Notes: generated by a model not told the origin, from the letters alone. A DNA stretch of 11,046 bases from JAPHTQ01 sp050287105 (GCA_050287105.1 JBNKBG010000078.1:1-11046), one strand, 5' to 3'. Positions 1 to 9,686 are shown, numbered from the stretch's first letter. Translations and numbers: made by a program.

Positions 1-253
1 CCATTTCCAGGATATCCAGTGCCACCACCAGACCTTGTGAGCCAACCCGATCGGCAGCGATCTGGGTCCCGCCGCCGGGGGCTGCACCCAGATCGATCAC
101 GGTCATCCCCGGCTTGAGCAGTTTGTCCTTATCGTCGATCTCCAGCAGTTTGTAGGCCGCACGGGAGCGATAGCCCTCCTGCTGGGCGCGGATCACGTAC
201 TGATCGTCAAAATGCTCTTTCAGCCAGCCACTGCTGGTTTTGCTTCTAGCCAT
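1..253 (-). CDS. rlmE: RlmE (FtsJ/RrmJ) 23S rRNA 2'-O-methyltransferase, N-terminal part
   Basis: This is the first 84 codons of the SAM-dependent methyltransferase that modifies the ribose of U2552 in 23S rRNA during late 50S assembly in the cytoplasm. The rest lies beyond the left edge. The N-terminus (RSKTSSGWLKEHFDDQYV) matches the RlmE pattern. The SRAAYKL segment carries Lys35, which aligns with catalytic Lys38 of E. coli RlmE, and SAM motif I (DLGAAPGG) is at residues 54-61. The ATG at 251-253 is preceded by AAGGGG, five bases upstream. One oddity: the residue after GAAPGG is Gly62, where the family normally has Trp. The gene is divergent from yhbY, a pairing common in gammaproteobacteria, where ftsH usually follows. 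Family assignment is firm; activity of the variant is not shown. Confidence 0.95.
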   Translation of the reverse strand, partial: MARSKTSSGWLKEHFDDQYVIRAQQEGYRSRAAYKLLEIDDKDKLLKPGMTVIDLGAAPGGGTQIAADRVGSQGLVVALDILEM

Positions 254-270
254 GAAAACCCCTTAAACCA

Positions 271-346
271 TTAACCGCAAAGTACGCGAAGTAACGCGAC
301 GTCAAACCGCTGTTACTTGGCGTAACTTTGCGTACTTTGCGGTAAA
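271..346. repeat. Long imperfect inverted repeat between rlmE and yhbY
   Basis: Two 28-base arms, 271-298 and 319-346, are reverse complements with four mismatches and enclose a 20-base loop. Each arm contains the CGCAAAGTACGC-type core (GCGTACTTTGCGG on the other strand). The repeat fills most of the gap between the divergent genes. It resembles dispersed CGCAAAG-rich repeats that I recall from many proteobacterial genomes; that link is from memory. It has no T-run, so it does not look like an intrinsic terminator. Confidence 0.85.
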
Positions 347-364
347 AAGTCTTGCGATTATAGT
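337..364 (+). promoter_or_regulatory. Candidate sigma-70 promoter for yhbY
   Basis: A -35-like TTGCGG at 337-342 is followed by a 16-base spacer and a -10-like TATAGT at 359-364. The -35 half lies in the right arm of the inverted repeat. It would start transcription near 371, leaving a leader of about 50 bases if translation begins at 424. Only the -10 is a good match, so this is tentative. Confidence 0.4.
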
Positions 365-423
365 TGCAAGAATATCGGCGGAAGGCTATGTTTGCCTCCC
401 TTTTCTCCAACGGATCCAGTGAT

Positions 424-714
424 ATGGCCCTGAGCGAACTCCAAAAACGTCACCTGCGCGGCCTGGCCCACAAGCTCAAGCCGGTGGTCATGCTCGGCAA
501 TGCCGGTTTTAGCGAAGGCGTGGCCAATGAGCTGGATCTGACGCTGGAACACCATGAATTGATCAAGGTACGGGTCAGCGCGGAAGACCGTGAAACCCGT
601 GACGCCCTGATTAAAGAGATGTGCGCCGCAGCCAAATGTGAGTTGGTACAGCGTATCGGCCACATCGCCGTGGTCTACCGCAAGGCAAAGAAACCGTCTA
701 TTCGTCTGCCCTGA
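424..714 (+). CDS. yhbY: YhbY-type CRM-domain RNA-binding ribosome assembly protein
   Basis: A small single-domain CRS1-YhbY (CRM) protein of 96 residues that binds pre-50S ribosomal RNA and helps large-subunit assembly in the cytoplasm. The pattern QKRHLRGLAHKLKPVVMLG followed by the GNAG loop (the GxxG RNA-binding loop), then LEHHELIKVRV and DRETR, is the family signature. The ATG at 424 was chosen because it gives the usual length (E. coli has 97 residues) and starts right before the conserved ALSELQKRHL block. The frame stays open upstream, with an ATG at 388 and a TTG at 364. The 388 start has GGAAGG only two bases upstream, which is too close to be ideal, but a 108-residue form cannot be excluded. 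The 3' end overlaps the convergent membrane-protein gene by 17 bases. Confidence 0.93.
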   Translation: MALSELQKRHLRGLAHKLKPVVMLGNAGFSEGVANELDLTLEHHELIKVRVSAEDRETRDALIKEMCAAAKCELVQRIGHIAVVYRKAKKPSIRLP

Positions 715-1150
715 TCGCCCTGGGACTCATTACCAGCAGCAGCGCCAGCCCACAGAGGCTGTTGAGCAGATAGAGGCTTGAGGCAAGGCCATGCAGCTTG
801 CCGAAACGGGCCGCCTTTTCGCTCCCCTCCACCAGCCCGCCGACCTTTAGCTCGGCCATGATGGGCTGAATCCAGAACTCCCCAAACGCCACGAGCAGCA
901 GCATCACCAGCAGCAGGCGTACCGTCCAGCGGGCAAACGGCTGCGGCGTGGTGATGAGTGCCCTGAGGAGCAGCACGCCACCACAGAAGAGACCGAGATA
1001 ACTCAGGGCGGTAAACATCTTTCCCGCCAGCATCCCGGCCATGATTCGGTCATCAAGGGAGGCAAAGAGGATCGGGACCGCCAGATAGCCAATGATCCAG
1101 AGCCCGCCCACCCACAGGGTAAGCAGAATGCGCTCGCCGTAATTCAGCAA
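698..1150 (-). CDS. DUF4149 family four-helix membrane protein
   Basis: A 150-residue inner-membrane protein of unknown function, resembling the DUF4149/TMEM205-like family. Four hydrophobic segments are visible at about residues 6-28, 45-65, 75-96 and 122-141. The second to third are joined by a short basic loop, and the third to fourth by a charged loop containing KVGGLVEGSEKAARFGKLHG. No catalytic motif is recognisable. The start is a TTG at 1148-1150, seven bases after the greA stop, with GAGTGAG overlapping that stop as a weak ribosome site. No better start is present near the first helix. It is the last gene of the carA-carB-greA operon by position, so expression should follow that operon. 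Its stop codon lies inside the 3' end of yhbY on the opposite strand, with no intrinsic terminator visible between them. Confidence 0.85.
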   Translation of the reverse strand: MLNYGERILLTLWVGGLWIIGYLAVPILFASLDDRIMAGMLAGKMFTALSYLGLFCGGVLLLRALITTPQPFARWTVRLLLVMLLLVAFGEFWIQPIMAELKVGGLVEGSEKAARFGKLHGLASSLYLLNSLCGLALLLVMSPRAIRADE

Positions 1151-1157
1151 TTTAATC

Positions 1158-1630
1158 TCACTCGTACCTTACAGCGATGATTTCGTACTCTTTCTCGCCA
1201 CCCGGTGCCTGGAAGGTGGCCACGTCATCCACCTCTTTGCCGATCAGGGCACGGGCGATGGGTGAGGTCACGGAGACTTTACCCTGTTTGATGTCGGCCT
1301 CGTCTTCGCCGACGATCTGGTAGGTCACTTCCTTGTCAGAACCAAGGTCGAGCAGGTCCACGGTGGCGCTGAACAGCACCTTGTTACCGCTGAGCGTCCT
1401 GGGATCGATGATCTGGGCATTGGAGAGCTTGCCTTCGATATCCTGGATACGCCCTTCAATAAAACTCTGCTGTTCACGCGCGGCGTGGTATTCGGCGTTC
1501 TCCTTGAGATCGCCATGCTCACGCGCCTCGGCAATCGCCTGGATCACCCGCGGACGCTGCACAGATTTGAGGTCATTAAGCTCGGCACGCAGTTTCTCCG
1601 CGCCATAGGCCGTCATCGGTGTCTTGCTCA

Positions 1631-1631
<1 letters not shown>
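1158..1631 (-). CDS. greA: Transcription elongation factor GreA
   Basis: GreA enters the secondary channel of backtracked RNA polymerase and stimulates cleavage of the transcript 3' end. The 157 residues are one short of the E. coli length. The N-terminal coiled coil spans about residues 8-75. Its tip, EAREHGDLKENAEYHAAREQ, holds Asp41 and Glu44, the acidic residues that position the catalytic metal. The C-terminal FKBP-like domain begins near residue 80 and includes DEADIKQG, SPIARALIGKE and the PGGE turn. The start codon overlaps the carB stop by one base (TGATG), with AAGGAG eight bases upstream, so translational coupling to carB is likely. The carA-carB-greA linkage is known from Pseudomonas aeruginosa. 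Confidence 0.98.
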
Positions 1632-4849
<3,218 letters not shown>

Positions 4850-4873
4850 TGCTCTAAAAACTACTCCGAGGCT

Positions 4874-6022
4874 CTATTTTTTGCTGTCTTCGATCAGTTC
4901 GATGAAGTGATCGAACAGTGGCGCGACGTCATGCGGGCCAGGGCTCGCTTCCGGGTGACCCTGGAAACTGAAGGCCGGGCAGTCGGTACGGTGTACCCCC
5001 TGCAGCGAGCCATCGAACAGGGAGCGATGGGTGGCACGCAGGTTGGCGGGCAGGGTCTTTTCGTCCACCGCGAAGCCGTGGTTCTGCGAGGTGATCATCA
5101 CCACGCGGCTGTCGACATCCTGCACCGGGTGGTTGGCGCCGTGATGACCAAACTTCATCTTCTCGGTTTTGGCGCCGCTGGCGAGGCCCAGCAACTGGTG
5201 GCCGAGGCAGATACCGAACATGGGGATACCGCTTGCCGCCAACTCCTGAATAGCACTGATGGCGTAGTCACAGGGCTCCGGGTCGCCAGGACCGTTGGAG
5301 AGGAAGACGCCGTCAGGCTTGAGCTTCATCACCTCTTCCGCCGGGGTCTGCGCCGGTACCACGGTGAGGCGGCAGCCGCGATCGACCAGCATGCGCAGGA
5401 TGTTGCGTTTGACGCCGTAGTCGAAGGCGACCACATGGTGTGGCAGTACCTCTTCGATATGACCGTCCGGATGGCCCGGCAGGCCGCCCTCCAGGCTCCA
5501 GGTCCCCTGCACCCATTCGTAGGGCTGGTGGGTGGTGACCTCCTTCGCCAGGTCCATCCCCTTGAGACCGGGGAAGCCGCGGGCGGCTGCCAGTGCCGCC
5601 TCGGCATCGATGTTGTCACCAGCAACGATACAGCCGCTCTGCGCACCCTTCTCCCGCAGGATTCGGGTCAGCTTGCGGGTGTCGATATCGGCGATCCCCA
5701 CCACCTTGTTCTTGCGCATGTACTCATCGAGAGGCATCTCGCTGCGCCAGTTACTGGCGAGCAGCGGCAGGTCACGAATCACAAGTCCGGCAGCGTAAAC
5801 GGCGGAGGACTCCTCGTCCTCGGTATTGGTGCCGGTGTTGCCAATATGGGGATAGGTCAGGGTGACGATCTGTCGCGCATAGGATGGATCCGTCAGGATC
5901 TCCTGATAGCCGGTCATAGCGGTGTTGAACACCACTTCACCAACGGTCTGCCCCTCAATACCGATGGATTCACCCCAGAACAGGGTGCCATCTTCCAGGG
6001 CCAGCAGGGCCGGTTGCCGCAA
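4874..6022 (-). CDS. carA: Carbamoyl-phosphate synthase small (glutaminase) subunit
   Basis: Class I glutamine amidotransferase subunit that hydrolyses glutamine and passes ammonia to CarB. Starting at the TTG at 6020-6022 gives 382 residues, equal to E. coli CarA, and an N-terminus MRQPALLALEDG that aligns without a gap to MIKSALLVLEDG. GGAGG stands five bases before this TTG. The alternative GTG at 6032-6034 would add four residues, overlap that ribosome site and lack a good one of its own. The N-terminal CarA domain includes FNTAMTGYQEILTDPSYA, and the C-terminal amidotransferase domain has nucleophile Cys272 in GICLGHQ and His356/Glu358 in QGHPEASPGPHD. It is the first gene of carA-carB-greA-DUF4149. 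The dapB gene that often precedes carA is not here; the upstream neighbour is a divergent antiporter. Confidence 0.98.
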   Translation of the reverse strand: MRQPALLALEDGTLFWGESIGIEGQTVGEVVFNTAMTGYQEILTDPSYARQIVTLTYPHIGNTGTNTEDEESSAVYAAGLVIRDLPLLASNWRSEMPLDEYMRKNKVVGIADIDTRKLTRILREKGAQSGCIVAGDNIDAEAALAAARGFPGLKGMDLAKEVTTHQPYEWVQGTWSLEGGLPGHPDGHIEEVLPHHVVAFDYGVKRNILRMLVDRGCRLTVVPAQTPAEEVMKLKPDGVFLSNGPGDPEPCDYAISAIQELAASGIPMFGICLGHQLLGLASGAKTEKMKFGHHGANHPVQDVDSRVVMITSQNHGFAVDEKTLPANLRATHRSLFDGSLQGVHRTDCPAFSFQGHPEASPGPHDVAPLFDHFIELIEDSKK

Positions 6023-6027
6023 GGTAA

Positions 6028-6032
6028 CCTCC
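6028..6032 (-). promoter_or_regulatory. Ribosome binding site that decides the carA start
   Basis: GGAGG, read on the minus strand, is five bases upstream of the TTG at 6022-6020. It overlaps the alternative in-frame GTG start at 6034-6032, so it supports the TTG over the GTG. Confidence 0.75.
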
Positions 6033-6048
6033 ACAAGTCAGATGTGCA

Positions 6049-6080
6049 AAGCGGGAGGGGCCACAGGGCCCATCCCGCTT
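6049..6080 (-). promoter_or_regulatory. Strong hairpin in the carA leader
   Basis: An outer 8-bp perfect stem (6049-6056 with 6073-6080), one mismatch, and an inner 5-bp G/C stem (6058-6062 with 6067-6071) close a four-base loop. The outer arm core is AAGCGGGA/TCCCGCTT. In the carA transcript it would end about 16 bases before the ribosome site. No T-run follows on either strand, so it is not a standard intrinsic terminator. A seven-base segment upstream in the leader (6100-6106) can pair with the 3' arm of this hairpin (6047-6053), offering an alternative fold. A role in pyrimidine or arginine control is inference only. Confidence 0.65.
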
Positions 6081-6132
6081 CAAGAAAACGAAAGGAGAGC
6101 GCTTTGTGCGCCGTGTGCCAAAAATCCGGGCA

Positions 6133-6162
6133 ATTGTAATAGATGGGCTGCGCCCCTGTCTA
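6133..6162 (-). promoter_or_regulatory. Candidate sigma-70 promoter of the carA operon
   Basis: On the minus strand, TAGACA (6157-6162) and TACAAT (6133-6138) each match the -35 and -10 consensus at five of six positions, with an 18-base spacer. The start point would be near 6126, giving a leader of about 100 bases that includes the hairpin at 6049-6080. The spacer contains a small GGGC-TGC-GCCC palindrome (6145-6155). I found no clear ARG box. Confidence 0.55.
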
Positions 6163-6188
6163 CGCAATAGCAGCGAAGAGACTACCAG

Positions 6189-6216
6189 CAGGTCGGATTA
6201 GCGCAACGTAACCCGA
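6189..6216. repeat. REP-like palindromic repeat in the carA/antiporter gap
   Basis: TCGGATTA (6193-6200) and TAACCCGA (6209-6216) form an 8-bp stem with one mismatch around GCGCAACG. The layout, a pyrimidine/purine-rich stem around GCGCAACG preceded by CAGG, resembles the abundant GTAGGTCGGATTAGCGCAACG-type palindromes that I recall from many gammaproteobacterial intergenic regions. Such palindromes are typical substrates of RAYT transposases, and one is encoded 3.5 kb away. Family membership is from memory and the 5' GTAG is degenerate here. Confidence 0.55.
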
Positions 6217-6311
6217 TAAATGACTGGCGTAGAGAATACAAATAGCAAAGATGCAGATAACCTGCCGTCCCGCTACCATGTAACGAGATATTGAGGGGAA
6301 CAGGAAACTCC

Positions 6312-8819
6312 ATGCAACACACCTCACACATCGCCGATCTGGTCGGTGGCATCGTCGCGCTGCTGATTATTGCGGTGGCGACCCTGGCGCTATCCAAGAA
6401 GCTGCGCCTGCCCAACACGGTAATCCTGGTGGTGATGGGGATTGCCCTCGCCCAGTTCGCGCTGAAGGCTGGACTCGGTATACCGGTGTTGCACGATCTG
6501 GAGCTCTCTCCCGATCTCATCCTTTATGTTTTCCTGCCTGCGCTGGTCTTCGATTCGGCGCTGCACCTGAATCCCCGCTCCCTGCGCCACAACATCGGCC
6601 CAATCCTGGCCCTGGCGATACCCGGCGTACTCCTCTCCACCAGCCTGATCGGCCTCATTGTCTGGCTGGCCACCCCCATTCCATTGATTGGCGCGTTGCT
6701 GCTTGGGGCGATCCTCAGCGCGACCGATCCGGTGGCGGTGGTCTCCCTGTTCCGCCAGCTCGGCGCACCAGAGCGGCTGACCACCCTGCTTGAAGGCGAA
6801 AGCCTGTTTAATGACGCCACCGCTATCGTCCTGACACGCCTGCTGATCGGGGTCATCGCCGCAGGCAGCCTGAGTGGCGAAAGTCTCACCACCGGCATCC
6901 TCGACTTCTTCATCCTCTTCTTCGGCGGTTTGCTGGTAGGCGCGGCGCTGGGCTTCGTCGTCGCCTTCGTCATCGGTCTGGTGGAGTCTGACCCGTTGAT
7001 CGAGATCCCGCTTACCACCGCCCTCGCCTACCTCTCTTTCCTGGTGGCGGAACAACAGTTCGGTGTCAGTGGCGTGATGGCCACCGTTGGCGCAGGGCTG
7101 GTGATCGGCGGCTGGGGCAAGGTCAAGGTCTCGCCATCGGTACAGGTCTACCTGGAAAATTTCTGGGGGCAGATGGCCTTCGTCGCCAATGCCTTGATCT
7201 TTCTTATGCTGGGGCTAAAGGTGGAACCGCAGGTCGTGTGGCACTCACTGGATCAACTCCCCTGGGTGATTCTGGCGATGATCGTATCGCGGGCCGTGCT
7301 GATCTACGGCATGACGCCCTGGGTCAGCCGACTGCATGGCGGCAAGCCACTCAAAATCGCCTACCAGACCGTGATGTTCTGGGGCGGCCTGCGCGGCGCT
7401 ATCGCCATCGCTCTGGTACTCAGCCTGCCGCAGCTGCCCTATACGGAAAATCTGGTCGTACTGGTCACCGGCGCGGTGCTGTTTACCCTGCTGGTACAGG
7501 GACTGACCATCGAACCGCTAATCAAGTGGCTCCAACTGGATAAACCGACCCTGATCGACCGCATCATGAAACTGGAGCGGGATCTGGAAACCACGCGGCA
7601 CGCGTTTCAACGCATCCAGCAACTGAGTAGTAGTGGCCTGTTCTCCTCGCGCATCCTGCACACCATTTCCCAGCAGTGTCGCATTACCATGCAGGCGGCC
7701 AAACACGCCATTCAGAAACTGCGCCAACATGAACTTGGCGTACTGGAAGAGACCGCCCTGCTCTACCTGCGCGCCCTTTCTGAAGAGAAGGTGTTGTATC
7801 AACGCCTCTTTGCGGAAGGTCACCTGAGTGAAGGGGCGCTGCGGGAACTTAACCTCGTGGTGACCCTGCAGATCGATGCCATTCGTTTTCATGGCAGCAT
7901 GGAACACATCCAGTCGCATCGCATACATCGCCTGATGGAGCAGAAAGCCTATCGATTGTTCGACCGCTTTAAATGGCTTGCACCACTGGCAGAACACTTC
8001 CGCATGGCACGCCTGATCCGCAATTACGAAGAGATCTGGGGCCACCATCAGGGCAGCGAGCATGTACTGCGCTATCTGAAAGAGATCGAACAACTGGAAG
8101 CGATCCCGAAGCCAGTCATCACTCACGTCCGCGAACACTACCAGCGCTGGTATAACCTGTCGCACAAACACCTGGACCAGGTCAGCGAACAGTTCCCGGA
8201 GTTTGCCAACTCCATGCAGGAGCGTTTTGGCAAGCGGCTGCTACTGCTGGCACAAGAGGAGGCCATCCGTGCCGACGAAGCACGCGGACTGCTGTCGCAG
8301 GGTCACAGCGAGGCGTTAACGGTTGAGATCGAACACCAGCTCAACAAACTGCGTGGGCAAACGGTGAAGAAGCTCTATATCAATGCGGAGCAGTTATTGC
8401 AGCGTGTGCCACTGTTTCATGGACTGGATGCGGAATCGATACGGCAGGCGGCGGGCATGTTGCGCAAACACACCTGTGACAGTGGCGAGGAGATCATCCG
8501 TCAGGGGGAAAAAGGTGATTCACTCTATTTGATTGCTCGCGGCGTGGTGCGGGTTTCGCATAGTGAAAATGGCAAGCAGAAGGATCTCGGCACCCTGATA
8601 GCCGGAGATTTCTTTGGCGAAATGGCATTAATGCAGCACGAGTCCCGTAATGCCACCATTCGCACCGTCACCCCATGTCAGCTTTACGAACTCAAGCGGA
8701 ACGACCTGGAGAAGCTGATGCAGGAAAATGAGTGTATCCGGGAAACACTGAAAAAGACGGATCAGCAACGAAGAGAAGAGATGGGTGAAAAGTTTCATAC
8801 CAGCCAACAGCAAAGATAA
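6312..8819 (+). CDS. CPA1-type Na+/H+ (cation/proton) antiporter with C-terminal cyclic-nucleotide-binding domain
   Basis: An 835-residue inner-membrane antiporter. Residues about 10-410 form the multi-helix exchanger domain. ATDP at 137-140 and EGESLFNDA at 161-169 carry the Asn-Asp pair (Asn167, Asp168) typical of electroneutral CPA1/NhaP exchangers, and FWGGLRGAIAIAL at 356-368 carries the conserved Arg361. Residues about 415-690 are a long, charged, mostly helical cytoplasmic region with no recognisable voltage-sensor helices. Residues about 692-812 are a cNMP-binding fold, with the phosphate-binding cassette FFGEMALMQHESRNAT including Glu770 and Arg779. The layout resembles plant SOS1 and the sperm exchanger SLC9C1 minus its voltage sensor. 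The ATG at 6312 has AGGA eight bases upstream; a TTG at 6291 would add seven residues. Likely role is Na+ or pH homeostasis gated by cAMP or a related ligand. Ion and ligand are inference. Confidence 0.92.
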   Translation: MQHTSHIADLVGGIVALLIIAVATLALSKKLRLPNTVILVVMGIALAQFALKAGLGIPVLHDLELSPDLILYVFLPALVFDSALHLNPRSLRHNIGPILALAIPGVLLSTSLIGLIVWLATPIPLIGALLLGAILSATDPVAVVSLFRQLGAPERLTTLLEGESLFNDATAIVLTRLLIGVIAAGSLSGESLTTGILDFFILFFGGLLVGAALGFVVAFVIGLVESDPLIEIPLTTALAYLSFLVAEQQFGVSGVMATVGAGLVIGGWGKVKVSPSVQVYLENFWGQMAFVANALIFLMLGLKVEPQVVWHSLDQLPWVILAMIVSRAVLIYGMTPWVSRLHGGKPLKIAYQTVMFWGGLRGAIAIALVLSLPQLPYTENLVVLVTGAVLFTLLVQGLTIEPLIKWLQLDKPTLIDRIMKLERDLETTRHAFQRIQQLSSSGLFSSRILHTISQQCRITMQAAKHAIQKLRQHELGVLEETALLYLRALSEEKVLYQRLFAEGHLSEGALRELNLVVTLQIDAIRFHGSMEHIQSHRIHRLMEQKAYRLFDRFKWLAPLAEHFRMARLIRNYEEIWGHHQGSEHVLRYLKEIEQLEAIPKPVITHVREHYQRWYNLSHKHLDQVSEQFPEFANSMQERFGKRLLLLAQEEAIRADEARGLLSQGHSEALTVEIEHQLNKLRGQTVKKLYINAEQLLQRVPLFHGLDAESIRQAAGMLRKHTCDSGEEIIRQGEKGDSLYLIARGVVRVSHSENGKQKDLGTLIAGDFFGEMALMQHESRNATIRTVTPCQLYELKRNDLEKLMQENECIRETLKKTDQQRREEMGEKFHTSQQQR

Positions 8820-9654
8820 ATTACTCGCCACCAAAAGCGCCACCAAACCGACACCCTCTCATCCAGGCCATGGAACGCTTGCAATACTACTACTCATTAC
8901 CTCCTTCACCACTGGCTGTAGCCAGATCAACTGGTCACGTGCCAGTGATGCTGCCGAGCGCGCGGCAAAAGATCCGCTGACATGGGGCAATGTTGCCTCC
9001 GCCGCGCTATTCGCAGTGAATGGAAACAAACTGGACAGAGACATTTCCAACTGGGCCAGGGAAAACACACCCGTATACGGCTCACAGCAAAAGGCCCTGG
9101 AGGCCAGTGACAGGATGCGTACTGCCGCCGATGTCGGCGCACGCCTGAGCGGCCTGCTGGTGCCGACCGGCAAAACCGGAGGCGACTGGTTGTGGGACAA
9201 AACAAAAATGATGCTGTTTGAGGCGGCGTCGGCCTCACTTACCCTCAACACCACAGGCGTACTCAAGGAAACAACCGATCGGCGACGTCCCTACATGACT
9301 GCGTCAAGCCCAAAGCCATGGGACAGCTTCCCCTCGGCCCACGCCTCAACATCTTTTAACAATGCCGCCCTGGGAAGCTTTCATGTACAGCAGTTCGATA
9401 TTCCTCCACTGGGCAGGAATCTCCTCAGTGCAGGTTTTTATACCTTGGGCGCAGGCACCGCCTGGGCTCGTGTAGAGGGTGGTGTGCATTATCCTTCTGA
9501 TGTGCTGTTCGGCGCGGCACTAGGTAACTTCTTTGCCGTCTTTATCTATGATGGATTTATTCGTGATACGGAGAGTGCAGTCAATGCGAGGCCGCCATTA
9601 CAGGTCACAGCAACGAGTGAAGGGATCATGCTGAACATCAGCAAACGGTTCTAA
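8785..9654 (+). CDS. PAP2-superfamily phosphatase with lipoprotein signal
   Basis: A 289-residue phosphatidic-acid-phosphatase-type protein. The three PAP2 motifs are intact: KETTDRRRP at 161-169, PSAH at 184-187 with general-acid His187, and ARVEGGVHYPSD at 228-239 with Arg229, His235 and Asp239. A hydrophobic stretch (31-41) ends in a lipobox, TTGC, giving lipidated Cys45 followed by Ser, which in Gram-negatives favours the outer membrane. The mature part has few long hydrophobic segments, so a periplasm-facing soluble domain is likely. Substrates could be lipid phosphates, undecaprenyl pyrophosphate or other phosphate esters; the sequence does not say. The start is the GTG at 8785, 35 bases inside the antiporter gene, with AAGAGAAGAGA upstream; no ATG precedes the signal. 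The 30-residue pre-signal segment is long for a lipoprotein. Confidence 0.88.
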   Translation: MKSFIPANSKDKLLATKSATKPTPSHPGHGTLAILLLITSFTTGCSQINWSRASDAAERAAKDPLTWGNVASAALFAVNGNKLDRDISNWARENTPVYGSQQKALEASDRMRTAADVGARLSGLLVPTGKTGGDWLWDKTKMMLFEAASASLTLNTTGVLKETTDRRRPYMTASSPKPWDSFPSAHASTSFNNAALGSFHVQQFDIPPLGRNLLSAGFYTLGAGTAWARVEGGVHYPSDVLFGAALGNFFAVFIYDGFIRDTESAVNARPPLQVTATSEGIMLNISKRF

Positions 9655-9686
9655 ACAAACAATGTGCAGCACTTCCAACGTATAAA

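Noticed and set aside
6049..6080. Intrinsic terminator for the carA leader or for a plus-strand transcript
   Set aside because: The stem is strong but neither strand has a run of T after it, so Rho-independent termination is not supported.
6217..6311. A sigma-70 promoter for the antiporter gene
   Set aside because: TACAAA-like -10 candidates are present, but none has a -35 at a suitable distance, so no promoter is called although one must exist nearby.
6390..7055. A 221-codon minus-strand frame opposite the antiporter gene
   Set aside because: It is rich in Gln, Asp and Glu because it mirrors hydrophobic codons of the membrane domain; no family resemblance.
7518..8171. A 217-codon minus-strand frame opposite the antiporter linker region
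   Set aside because: It lies opposite a coding region whose C-terminal domain is clearly real; nothing supports expression.
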